From Ohtaekwangia sp036503775 (GTDB lineage: Bacteria > Bacteroidota > Bacteroidia > Cytophagales > Cyclobacteriaceae): 64,000 nt of DNA. How positions within the stretch are numbered: position 1 is the stretch's first letter; each line of letters begins with the position of its first letter. The translations under genes were made by a program, and so were the position numbers. Where the stretch lies: contig DASXWH010000084.1 of NCBI GenBank assembly GCA_036503775.1, positions 8,812 to 72,811 of the forward strand, written 5' to 3'. Positions 9,820-17,307 of the stretch are shown piece after piece. The notes under the pieces are model-generated. The model was not told the origin of the DNA and did no database searches. It saw only the letters and a list, made by a program, of their open reading frames with translations.

Positions 9820-10809
9820 TTAGTAATGCTCATCCTGGGGCGCTGCAGGCGGTTCATTTTGTCCAATGGACTCGATACTGCTGAGTAAACCTTTTGCTTC
9901 TTTCAGTTCAACCAGATTAAAATATTGAAATGCCACTCCGATATTAGGTAACGTATTCAGTATCATTTGAACGAGATAATACAGCGAGAAGAACACGATC
10001 ATCAAAATCTGCATGGTGGAAGAAGGCTCCGTAACAACACCCGATTCCAAATTGTGCAATGTGCCAACAATTGTCACAATGTACCAGGGCATAAGAAATA
10101 TATAAGAGCTGAACATCATGATCATATAGAGTACTACCAGCAAACCAAATGTACTCCACCATTTACCCTGAACCAGTTTATAGGATCGGGCAAGTGCATC
10201 AAAAAAACCGAGTTTCTCATAGCCGCGAATAAAAATTGTAAGAGAAACGCTGATGGCCAGATAGATTATAAAGCCGAAGAAAAAGAAGGCTCCGAAAAAA
10301 ATCAGTACAGGGGAAATAGCGGCAAGCAACACAAAGGGAATTAACAAGACCAGGTATACTACCATAGCCATAAGTCCAAATAAAAATAAGGTACCGAGAT
10401 ACATCCAGAATGTTTCGCGTACCCGTTGCCAGACTTCATGCACCTCAATAGCATTAGATTGTTTCTCTTCGTATAAAACAATGTAATTGTTAATGGTTGC
10501 CAGTGTCATTACACTGCTGACAATTAAAAAGATAAACATCAGGACCATTTGCAGCCAGAAGCTCACCGACAGGAAATAGTCTGACATAACATCCATGTTG
10601 CTTCCGGATTGCGAAGCCTGCCCCATGTTCATCATATCGCCCATGAAAGAGCCAAGTAACAAACTGGCAATGAGAACGGGTGGTCCTGCAATGAACAGAA
10701 TACTCTTTACGAGGGATTTAAAATTCTGACGGATGAATTCAAAAGTGGCGTTTATCTTATTGCCAAAATCCCGCGTACGGTGAAAGTTGATGACGTTAAA
10801 TTTTTCCAT
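9820..10809 (-). CDS. Polytopic membrane protein of the MoxR/DUF58 cluster
   Basis: 329 residues, strongly hydrophobic, with about six membrane segments (roughly 35-60, 80-115, 130-165, 165-190, 215-250, 265-290) and a short soluble C-terminus ending APQDEHY. I do not recognise a named domain; it resembles uncharacterised membrane proteins found at this position in Bacteroidota. It overlaps the SpoIIM-like gene by 14 nt and precedes DUF4129 by 9 nt, so it is very likely co-transcribed and part of the same membrane assembly. Confidence 0.7.
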   Translation of the reverse strand: MEKFNVINFHRTRDFGNKINATFEFIRQNFKSLVKSILFIAGPPVLIASLLLGSFMGDMMNMGQASQSGSNMDVMSDYFLSVSFWLQMVLMFIFLIVSSVMTLATINNYIVLYEEKQSNAIEVHEVWQRVRETFWMYLGTLFLFGLMAMVVYLVLLIPFVLLAAISPVLIFFGAFFFFGFIIYLAISVSLTIFIRGYEKLGFFDALARSYKLVQGKWWSTFGLLVVLYMIMMFSSYIFLMPWYIVTIVGTLHNLESGVVTEPSSTMQILMIVFFSLYYLVQMILNTLPNIGVAFQYFNLVELKEAKGLLSSIESIGQNEPPAAPQDEHY

Positions 10810-11755
10810 GTTTTTTGAGTCGTGCAGGGTATAGTATAAAGTAGTAAATCATCAGTATGGCCGACAGTCCGATTATGATCGTCTTGAAGCTCCAGTGCAT
10901 AAAGGCAAAACGGGTAATAAATGATTCGATGAATCCGGCAAGGATAAAAAAAGGAACAAGCCCGATTACCATCTTCAGACCGTTCATCGCACCTTTTTTA
11001 AAAGAGGTAAGCCGTGCATAAGTTCCTGGAAAAATCAGACTATTACCCATCACAAATCCAGCCGCCCCCGCAATGACAATGGATGATAACTCTATTGTGC
11101 CGTGCAACATGATAACCGGAAACGCATGACTTAACAGATTTTCATTGGCAAAGAACATCACAAACGTTCCAACCATTAATCCATTGTAAAAGAGCATGGC
11201 TCCGGTTCCAAGCGAGGCAAACACCCCGAGGACAAATACACGAAACGATACCATTATGTTATTCCAGGTGATCATAAAAAACATGACCACTTCATTCTGA
11301 CTTGAGTAAACACCGGTCGGATTTCCTTTCTTAATATTTTCCAGGGTCATGTTAACGTATCCATCACCCATAATCAACCGCACGAAAGTGTCGTCATACT
11401 TTGCAGAGACCGCACCCATTACACCGGCAACCATAAAAATGATAAAGGCATACAGCAATTGCTTTCGCGCACTGTACATCACAGCGGGTACTTCTTCTTT
11501 CCAGAATGTAATAAACCGGTTCTTTTCTTCCCGTTTATTCTTGTAGATCTCCAGGTGAATTTTGCTCGCCAGGGCATTCAGGTACTTTGTCGTTCGGCTT
11601 TCCGGATATTGGGTGCGGGAAAAAGAAAGATCATCCGTTACCTGTATGAATAATTCCGCTAAACGATCAGGGGTGGTATTACCCTGGTCTTTTACCGCCT
11701 TCTCAAATTCCTCCCAACGGGCAGTATTCTGTTTAATAAATGCAGCTTCTTTCAT
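10796..11755 (-). CDS. SpoIIM-like (stage II sporulation protein M family) membrane protein
   Basis: 319 residues. An N-terminal cytoplasmic helical region (KEAAFIKQNTARWEEFEKAV) is followed by several membrane helices, including the family's GTGAMLFYNGLMVGTFVMFF and HGTIELSSIVIAGAAGFVMG blocks. Despite the name, the family is common in non-sporulating bacteria and is a regular partner of RDD and MoxR/DUF58 genes. It is the first gene of the leftward run that ends at DUF58. No catalytic motif is visible; a role in membrane organisation or transport is only inference. Confidence 0.88.
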   Translation of the reverse strand: MKEAAFIKQNTARWEEFEKAVKDQGNTTPDRLAELFIQVTDDLSFSRTQYPESRTTKYLNALASKIHLEIYKNKREEKNRFITFWKEEVPAVMYSARKQLLYAFIIFMVAGVMGAVSAKYDDTFVRLIMGDGYVNMTLENIKKGNPTGVYSSQNEVVMFFMITWNNIMVSFRVFVLGVFASLGTGAMLFYNGLMVGTFVMFFANENLLSHAFPVIMLHGTIELSSIVIAGAAGFVMGNSLIFPGTYARLTSFKKGAMNGLKMVIGLVPFFILAGFIESFITRFAFMHWSFKTIIIGLSAILMIYYFILYPARLKKHGKI

Positions 11756-11784
11756 GCCGCCAAATTTCCTGTGTTAAATATCAC

Positions 11785-13020
11785 TTATAACCGATGACTG
11801 TTTTCAATAACGGCATTCCAAACTCTGAAGACATTGCGCGAACATATCTTTTCGATATCCTCATCGGTATAACCGCGCTTCAATAATACAAAAATTAAAT
11901 TCGGGTAATCGGAAACGTCCTTTAAACCTAATGGAAGATTATCACCTACTCCATCATAATCTGAGCCGATGCCTACATGGTCTATGCCAGCCACTTTTAC
12001 GACATGATCAATATGGTCAGCTACCCGTTCCACGTCACTGTACAAATGCCGGTGATCTTTATCAAACTGGTCAATGATGGGTTGGGCTGCAGAATCCCGG
12101 GAAGTAAGTCCTTGGTCCTGCAAAGTCTTTTCAAGTGAATCTAATAAGGCCCTGTTCCGGTTTGGAATGGAGTCCAGAAAAGCCGATCCGAAATTGATCT
12201 GAATTACTCCTCCGTTCTTTGCCAGTGCTTTGATCATATCATCAGACATGTTGCGCTGAAAACCCGGAGTAAAGTGCCGGCAGGAAGAATGAGAGGCAAT
12301 TACCGGAGATTTTGTAATCTTCAGAACATCATAAAAAGCACTGTCAGATACATGGGAGATGTCAACCATAATACCAACCCGATTCATCTCCAACACAACC
12401 TGTTCACCAAAGTGGCTCAAACCATTGAATGTGTGTAAGGTGTCATACGATGAATCACATATCTGATTATCTTTTCCATGCGTCAGGGTGATATATCGTA
12501 TACCCCGGTCATAAAAGTATTTCACGTTTGAAAGGCTGTCACCGATAGGTGCGCCATTCTCCATACCCATCGGTAAGGAAATTTTACCCAGAACAGTATT
12601 TGACTCAATTTCTGCGGGTGTTCCTGCCAATGCAAACTTATCCGGGTGTGCTTCCACTATTCCGCGAACCATATCGATGAGGGAATCCGCTAGTACTTTA
12701 CCATGATCCGGTGTCTGTTGATAGGATGATGGGATATAGATGGACATAAAAGGGGCATCCAGTCCACCTTTCCGGGCACGTTCAAAATCGAAATCACCTT
12801 CTTTTGTACTGACGGGAATACCCAGGTATTGGCGCTCCAGGCGAAAGTGCTTTATTCTCAGACGGTATGGGAGGTCGACATGCCCGTCAGTCAGAATAAA
12901 TTTCTGAGTAAGTTCGCTGGCCTTTGTGCGAAGTTCTTCATCCGAAAGCCGGATTGTCTTTTCCTGACATGCTGTCAAACCACACAGGAAGACAATAAAA
13001 ATGCTCCGGGAAATTCTCAT
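11785..13020 (-). CDS. Membrane dipeptidase (peptidase M19) lipoprotein
   Basis: 411 residues. The N-terminus is a lipoprotein signal (lipobox L-T-A-C at about residues 14-17). Zinc ligands of the renal-dipeptidase family are visible: the HVD pair in TDGHVDLPYRL, Glu in GMENGAPIG, His in ISHVSDS and in ASHSSCRHF, and Asp in GSDYDGV. It should hydrolyse dipeptides in the periplasm and may contribute to peptide use or peptidoglycan fragment turnover. It lies 29 nt upstream of the SpoIIM-like gene on the same strand and is divergent from the RDD gene, a 42-nt shared upstream region. Confidence 0.92.
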   Translation of the reverse strand: MRISRSIFIVFLCGLTACQEKTIRLSDEELRTKASELTQKFILTDGHVDLPYRLRIKHFRLERQYLGIPVSTKEGDFDFERARKGGLDAPFMSIYIPSSYQQTPDHGKVLADSLIDMVRGIVEAHPDKFALAGTPAEIESNTVLGKISLPMGMENGAPIGDSLSNVKYFYDRGIRYITLTHGKDNQICDSSYDTLHTFNGLSHFGEQVVLEMNRVGIMVDISHVSDSAFYDVLKITKSPVIASHSSCRHFTPGFQRNMSDDMIKALAKNGGVIQINFGSAFLDSIPNRNRALLDSLEKTLQDQGLTSRDSAAQPIIDQFDKDHRHLYSDVERVADHIDHVVKVAGIDHVGIGSDYDGVGDNLPLGLKDVSDYPNLIFVLLKRGYTDEDIEKICSRNVFRVWNAVIENSHRL

Positions 13021-13062
13021 GATTTATACTTTACTTTGAAAATTGCATAAAATTAAAAGTGG

Positions 13063-13770
13063 ATGCAAACCATTACCGTACGTACAACCCAAAATGTTTT
13101 TATTCACTATCCGCTAGCCAGTATCGGTGACCGAATACTGGCTTACCTGCTCGACAGGCTGATTATGGTTGTTTATGGAGTGACTGTTGCAATAACCTTT
13201 GTAAACCTCGATATAGAAAGCATTTGGTTATGGTTCATCATGCTGGCACTTCCCCTGTTGCTTTACAGTTTGCTTTTTGAAATTTTCATGAACGGCCAGA
13301 CGCCTGGAAAGCGGTTAATGCAAAATCAGGTTGTGCGCATGGATGGAACTCCTGCCACCGTAGGTAATTTTATACTTCGCTGGATTTTTTCGCCTATCGA
13401 TTTTGCTTTTTTTGGCGCGGTTGCACTGGTTACCATTGCTGTTGGTGGAAAAGGCCAGCGTCTGGGTGATATTGTGGGCGGCACTACCGTGGTTAAACTT
13501 CTCCAACAAAGAGAAATCACGTCAAAAGATATCTTCATCACAGCGGAAGATAACTACGTACCTACCTTTCCTCAGGTAATTCAGCTTAACGAGAAAGATA
13601 TTGAGATTATTCAGCGTGCGCTGGAAGTAAACCGTGATCAGGGAAACATCCAGCCAGTAATGCTGGTGGCTGAAAAAATAAAATCAACGCTGGGCATTCA
13701 AACCGACTTGTTACCCGTGGAATTCCTTCAGACCATTGTTAAGGATTTCAATCATATTAATTCACATTAA
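13063..13770 (+). CDS. RDD family membrane protein
   Basis: 235 residues. The RDD fold is seen in the first helix (ASIGDRILAYLLDRLIMVVYG, Arg and two Asp present across that helix) and in NGQTPGKRLMQNQVVRMDG. About three to four membrane segments precede a soluble C-terminal region of about 80 residues. RDD proteins are small membrane proteins, some linked to ion exchange. The gene is divergent from the SpoIIM/MoxR/DUF58 run, with which RDD genes are regularly clustered in Bacteroidota. The cytochrome b5-like gene starts 2 nt after its stop. Confidence 0.88.
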   Translation: MQTITVRTTQNVFIHYPLASIGDRILAYLLDRLIMVVYGVTVAITFVNLDIESIWLWFIMLALPLLLYSLLFEIFMNGQTPGKRLMQNQVVRMDGTPATVGNFILRWIFSPIDFAFFGAVALVTIAVGGKGQRLGDIVGGTTVVKLLQQREITSKDIFITAEDNYVPTFPQVIQLNEKDIEIIQRALEVNRDQGNIQPVMLVAEKIKSTLGIQTDLLPVEFLQTIVKDFNHINSH

Positions 13771-13772
13771 TC

Positions 13773-14012
13773 GTGGATAACATACCCGTTTACACCAAAG
13801 CTCAGCTAGCCTTGCGCAATGGGCAAGACAAACCCGAAGTATGGGTTGCCTATCTGGGTCTCATCTACGAGGTTACTTCATCCCGTTTATGGAGAGCCGG
13901 GAAGCATTACGAACATTGGGCTGGCCAGGATCTGACCGATGAATTAAAAGATGCTCCGCACACGGATAAGGTGTTTGATAAGTTTAAAGTAATCGGGAAG
14001 CTGGTCAATTGA
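13773..14012 (+). CDS. Small cytochrome b5-like heme/steroid-binding domain protein
   Basis: 79 residues starting with GTG, two bases after the RDD stop, so probably co-translated. The sequence VYTKAQLALRNGQDKPEVWVAYLG then IYEVTSSRLW and KHYEHWAGQDLT follows the cytochrome b5 fold pattern (Y-x-x-x-x-L ... V-A-x-x-G-x-V-Y-D-V ... H-x-x-x-A-G-x-D). His residues in KHYEH are candidate heme or ligand contacts. It has no signal peptide or membrane helix, so it is cytoplasmic. Physiological partner is unknown. Confidence 0.8.
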   Translation: MDNIPVYTKAQLALRNGQDKPEVWVAYLGLIYEVTSSRLWRAGKHYEHWAGQDLTDELKDAPHTDKVFDKFKVIGKLVN

Positions 14013-14082
14013 AAGAATTGAAAATTTACACGTGCACATGAACACACTTACCGTAGTTGTTTTTTGTTGTAAATTCCTGTTA

Positions 14083-14090
14083 TAGTTTTG
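14083..14090 (+). promoter_or_regulatory. Putative -7 box for the amino-sugar kinase-murQ pair
   Basis: TAGTTTTG fits TAnnTTTG, and TTG at 14064-14066 lies in a T-rich stretch (spacing 16, shorter than ideal). Transcription would begin near 14097, which rules out an upstream in-frame start at 14088 and supports the ATG at 14136. Confidence 0.4.
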
Positions 14091-14135
14091 CTCCACAGAC
14101 GACTTAGATCACCAACCAGCAAGCACACCCATTAC

Positions 14136-14981
14136 ATGATTCTTATTGCAGACAGCGGAGGCTCCAAAATTGACTGGAGGCTTATTGAAAAAGATGGCAG
14201 CATCGGGCAGGCCAGCGCACCCGGCTTCAATCCGTACTATCAGCCGATAGAAGACCTAAAAAAAAGTGTAAAGGAAATTCTGGTTCCCCGGATCAAGAAC
14301 CATGTTTCCAAAATCTATTTCTATGGTGCGGGCGTTTCTTCTACCAAAAATCAACTTACTATAAAGAGTGCTTTCCTGGAATTTTTTCCGGAAGCACATA
14401 TTGAAATAGGCTGGGATTTACTGGCTGCTGCAAGAGCGCTTTGCGGGCATGAACCCGGCATTGCCTGCATCATGGGAACCGGGTCAAATTCGTGTTTGTA
14501 TGATGGAAATAAAATTACCGGTAATGTTGCCAATCTCGGCTGGATTTTAGCCGATGAAGGTTCAGGTGCCAGCATCGGAAGAAAATTTCTCGTGGATTAC
14601 CTGCGGGAGAATATGCCCGCTCCCATAGCAAAAGCTTTTCAGGAACGTTTTCCGCTTACGCGTGAAGAATTTCTGGAGAAGATCTATCAGCAGGAAAGAC
14701 CCAGTGCATTTCTGGCCAGTTTTGCACGGTTCATTTTTCAGCATCTCAAAGATCCGTATTGTTATAAACTGGTGTACGATAGTTTCGCAGAGTTCTATGA
14801 GAACAATGTGATGAAGTATGAAAATTATAAATCCCTTAAAGTACATTTCACCGGATCCATTGCCTTTTATTTCAGTGACCTTCTCCGGCAGGTTGCCAAC
14901 GATAAAGGCATAACCGTCAAGAATATTCTTGAAGGCCCCATTGCCGGATTAACCTTATACCATCAGAACGAACTCAACTAA
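14136..14981 (+). CDS. BadF/BadG-type N-acetylhexosamine (GlcNAc/MurNAc) kinase
   Basis: 281 residues from the ATG at 14136 (MILIADSGGSKIDW). The phosphate-1 loop IADSGGSKIDWRL and the second loop CIMGTGSNSCLYDG, then NLGWILADEGSGASIGR, identify the ASKHA/BadF sugar-kinase family, of which GlcNAc kinase and bacterial MurK are members. An upstream in-frame codon exists but precedes the predicted transcription start. The stop abuts the murQ GTG with no gap. Phosphorylation of GlcNAc or MurNAc would feed MurQ, as in the Tannerella murTKQ operon; which sugar is used cannot be told from sequence alone. Confidence 0.85.
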   Translation: MILIADSGGSKIDWRLIEKDGSIGQASAPGFNPYYQPIEDLKKSVKEILVPRIKNHVSKIYFYGAGVSSTKNQLTIKSAFLEFFPEAHIEIGWDLLAAARALCGHEPGIACIMGTGSNSCLYDGNKITGNVANLGWILADEGSGASIGRKFLVDYLRENMPAPIAKAFQERFPLTREEFLEKIYQQERPSAFLASFARFIFQHLKDPYCYKLVYDSFAEFYENNVMKYENYKSLKVHFTGSIAFYFSDLLRQVANDKGITVKNILEGPIAGLTLYHQNELN

Positions 14982-15785
14982 GTGTCAACGACCGAATCAT
15001 CTTCAGCCTATCAGCATCTTGAACAGATGAGTGTGCGCGATCTGTTGATCAACATCAATCGTGAAGATAAAACCGTACCGCAGGCTATCGAAAAAATAAT
15101 CCCACAGATTGAAGCCCTGGTGAACATCATCGTTGAAAAAATGAAAGGCGGTGGACGCTTGTTTTACATCGGTGCGGGTACCAGCGGAAGGTTAGGGGTT
15201 GTTGATGCATCGGAGATTCCCCCCACCTATGGATTGCCTCATGGCAAGGTTATAGGGCTGATTGCCGGAGGCGACAAAGCTATTCGTAAGGCAGTTGAGC
15301 ATGCTGAAGATGACGTGGCTCAGGCCTGGAAAGATCTGGAAGAGCACCTCATCAATCAACAGGATGTATTGATAGGCATTGCCGCTTCCGGAAGAACACC
15401 TTATGTAATTGGCGGGCTGAAAGATGCCCGGGCCCAGGGAATCACCACTGGGTGTATTGTCTGCAATCTTGACTCTGCCGTAGCCAAAGAAGCAGACTAT
15501 CCGATAGAAGTTGTGGTGGGCCCGGAATTCGTGACCGGAAGTACACGTATGAAATCCGGTACAGCGCAAAAGCTTGTGCTGAACATGATCTCTACCTCTG
15601 CCATGATCAAACTGGGGCACGTTAAAGGCAACAAGATGGTGGATATGCAGCTTACCAATAACAAACTCATTGACCGTGCTCATCGTATGGTAATGGAAGA
15701 ACTTGGTATTTCTGAAAGTGAAGCAGAAAAGCTGCTGACTAAATATGGCTCCGTTCGTAAGGCCGTAGAAAATTTCCGGAAGTAA
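14982..15785 (+). CDS. murQ: N-acetylmuramic acid 6-phosphate etherase
   Basis: 267 residues with a GTG start immediately after the kinase stop. The SIS domain carries YIGAGTSGRLGVVDASEIPPTYG; Glu78 (in DASE) and Glu109 (in EHAED) keep the 31-residue spacing of the two catalytic glutamates of E. coli MurQ (Glu83/Glu114). GPEFVTGSTRMKSGTAQKLVLNM completes the family signature. The enzyme cleaves the lactyl ether of MurNAc-6-P to give GlcNAc-6-P and lactate in the cytoplasm during cell-wall recycling. It is somewhat shorter than E. coli MurQ (298) but all core motifs are present. Confidence 0.95.
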   Translation: MSTTESSSAYQHLEQMSVRDLLININREDKTVPQAIEKIIPQIEALVNIIVEKMKGGGRLFYIGAGTSGRLGVVDASEIPPTYGLPHGKVIGLIAGGDKAIRKAVEHAEDDVAQAWKDLEEHLINQQDVLIGIAASGRTPYVIGGLKDARAQGITTGCIVCNLDSAVAKEADYPIEVVVGPEFVTGSTRMKSGTAQKLVLNMISTSAMIKLGHVKGNKMVDMQLTNNKLIDRAHRMVMEELGISESEAEKLLTKYGSVRKAVENFRK

Positions 15786-15815
15786 AGTCAGGCATATTAT
15801 TTTATTTATCTGATC

Positions 15816-16382
15816 ATGCATCAGATCGAACCGTATTACAACTGGTTAAAGTTTTATGACTCATCGCAGGATGAACGTTCTCCGTTCTTTGGGAAGGAAT
15901 ACAACTTCGATCAGTATTCTGAAACCATTTACGGGTATTACATTGATCCCGCCTGGGATAACTTCGGAAGTGAAACATTATACCTGAAAATCCTGTACAC
16001 GGATTACACAGAAAACTTCTCCATTCTTGAATTCATTGGCGAATGGAACGATGCTATTAATAACGATATCATGACCCTCAAGCGAAATGTCATTGAGCTG
16101 CTTGAGCAGGAAGGTATCCGTAAGTTTATCCTGATCGGGGAAAACATCATGAACTTTCATGGATCAGATGACAGCTATTATGAAGAGTGGTTTGAAGACA
16201 TTGAGGAAGGCTGGATTGCAGGTGTGAATTTTCCCGATTTCATAATTGATGAGATGCATAAATATCAGATCGATCAATACATCAATATGGGTGGAACTTT
16301 ACAAATAGACCGGTGGAGAACGCTTCAGCCGATCCATCTGTACGAGTCTATTGACAAGCTGATTCAGAGAAGACTGAACTGA
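15816..16382 (+). CDS. Hypothetical acidic protein
   Basis: 188 residues, no signal peptide or membrane segment, rich in Tyr, Trp, Asp and Glu (for example DDSYYEEWFEDIEEGW around residue 115). I do not recognise the family. An alternating hydrophobic pattern in the centre (TLYLKILYTD, KFILIGENIMNFHG) suggests an alpha/beta fold. It starts 30 nt after murQ on the same strand, and its last 19 nt overlap the convergent SprT-like gene. Codon use and length support a real gene. Confidence 0.65.
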   Translation: MHQIEPYYNWLKFYDSSQDERSPFFGKEYNFDQYSETIYGYYIDPAWDNFGSETLYLKILYTDYTENFSILEFIGEWNDAINNDIMTLKRNVIELLEQEGIRKFILIGENIMNFHGSDDSYYEEWFEDIEEGWIAGVNFPDFIIDEMHKYQIDQYINMGGTLQIDRWRTLQPIHLYESIDKLIQRRLN

Positions 16383-16990
16383 ACATTGCTGACCTGGGCG
16401 TCAGCCGGCACAAGGTAATCCCGTTTGGTGTTCAATTCACGGCAAAGTACACGCGTTCTGCGAAGCTTACCCTTCTTGAAATACCGGCCCTGAAACAGGA
16501 AAATACTTCCCTCCGGGATCTCCGATAAAATGGCAAAAGCATCCCTGTTTTTATCAAATTTCCGAAAGGCCAGTGTAAGGCTGGTGTCGGCAAAAGAGCT
16601 TGCCTTGGGATTGATCATATGCCTACGTAGCTCATGTAAGATTTCCTCCGGAAAAACACTTTCCCAGAGTAAAGGCAGCATTAATTCTGTAAAGGAAGTC
16701 TTCCACTCCTCTCCATGCGGGTCAACCCGGTTCCCGAATTTCAGATAGACATAGAGATGGGCTACTTCATGAATGTAGGTCACCAGAAAGAGATAGGGAT
16801 TGAGATCATGATTTAACGTTATCCGCGGATGATTCCGTGTACGTCTGCTGGTAAAGTCACCTACTTTGGTTTGACGGCTCCGGGTGATTTTGAGTTCAAA
16901 AGGGCTTGCCTTCCAGAGGTTCAGGCAGTATTCCACTGCCGATGGTGGAACATGCGTTTGAAGTATATCCTGAACCGTGTTTAACTTCAT
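16364..16990 (-). CDS. SprT-like zinc metalloprotein
   Basis: 208 residues. The HExxH zinc motif is HEVAHLYVYLKFG around residues 92-104, followed by DPHGEEWKTSF containing the third ligand typical of the SprT/Wss1 family. The C-terminal third (GRYFKKGKLRRTRVLCREL) has the beta-hairpin region where many SprT proteins bind zinc or DNA, but the four-Cys zinc ribbon is not evident. Family members are implicated in DNA-protein crosslink or stress functions; in bacteria the role is poorly known. The gene ends inside the 3' end of the convergent upstream gene. Confidence 0.82.
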   Translation of the reverse strand: MKLNTVQDILQTHVPPSAVEYCLNLWKASPFELKITRSRQTKVGDFTSRRTRNHPRITLNHDLNPYLFLVTYIHEVAHLYVYLKFGNRVDPHGEEWKTSFTELMLPLLWESVFPEEILHELRRHMINPKASSFADTSLTLAFRKFDKNRDAFAILSEIPEGSIFLFQGRYFKKGKLRRTRVLCRELNTKRDYLVPADAQVSNVQFSLL

Positions 16991-16994
16991 AGAA

Positions 16995-17024
16995 ACAAAA
17001 AAGGCTTTAGAAACCTAAAGCCTT
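16995..17024 (-). terminator. Rho-independent terminator of the small lipoprotein gene
   Basis: A perfect 10-bp stem (17001-17010 with 17015-17024, AAGGCTTTAG on the plus strand) with a 4-nt loop is followed on the minus strand by a T-rich run. It lies 24 nt after the lipoprotein stop and just upstream of the SprT-like start, so that gene needs its own promoter or read-through. Confidence 0.85.
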
Positions 17025-17047
17025 CCGTTAAGCAATCTTTCGATTGA

Positions 17048-17233
17048 TTAGTGAGCTGCAGTTGTGTCAGCAGCAGCAGCAGTTGTGTCAACAGCAGCAG
17101 CAGAATCTACAACCACTTCAGTAGAAGTAGCAGCAGAATCTACAACTTCAGCAGCAGGTTCAGCCTTCTTGCCACAAGCAGCGAAAGCGATAGCAAAGCC
17201 ACAAACAGCTAATAATGCGATCAGTTTTTTCAT
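17048..17233 (-). CDS. Small Ala/Thr/Val-rich lipoprotein
   Basis: 61 residues. A lipoprotein signal (MKKLIALLAVCGFAIAFAAC, lipobox A-F-A-A-C) is followed by a mature part of about 42 residues made almost entirely of Ala, Val, Asp, Thr and Ser in a repeating VDSAA/DTTAA pattern. The coding DNA contains a 21-bp tandem repeat, so the length may vary between strains. Promoter and terminator are both recognisable, which supports a highly expressed single-gene unit. No domain is known; a disordered outer-membrane-attached spacer or envelope-filling lipoprotein is the simplest guess. Confidence 0.75.
   Translation of the reverse strand: MKKLIALLAVCGFAIAFAACGKKAEPAAEVVDSAATSTEVVVDSAAAVDTTAAAADTTAAH
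17058..17099. repeat. 21-bp tandem repeat (2 copies) in the lipoprotein gene
   Basis: Copies at 17058-17078 and 17079-17099 begin GCAGTTGTGTCA and differ at one base. The period is in frame (7 codons), encoding the DTTAAA-type repeats. Confidence 0.85.
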
Positions 17234-17260
17234 AGTTTACAGGTTTTAAAAAATTCACCG

Positions 17261-17268
17261 CAAATATA
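17261..17268 (-). promoter_or_regulatory. Putative -7 box of the small lipoprotein gene
   Basis: The minus strand reads TATATTTG (TAnnTTTG) about 28 nt before the ATG. A TTG lies 22 nt further upstream, slightly wide of the usual spacing. Confidence 0.5.
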
Positions 17269-17307
17269 GCAGTATTGCACAACACCATATCAACGGGGTA
17301 ATAAAAT

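Noticed and set aside
14088..14135. Upstream start for the amino-sugar kinase
   Set aside because: It lies before the predicted transcription start, and homologues begin at MILIADSGG.
15192..15821. 209-codon frame antisense to murQ
   Set aside because: murQ is complete with conserved catalytic residues; the antisense frame is a shadow of it.
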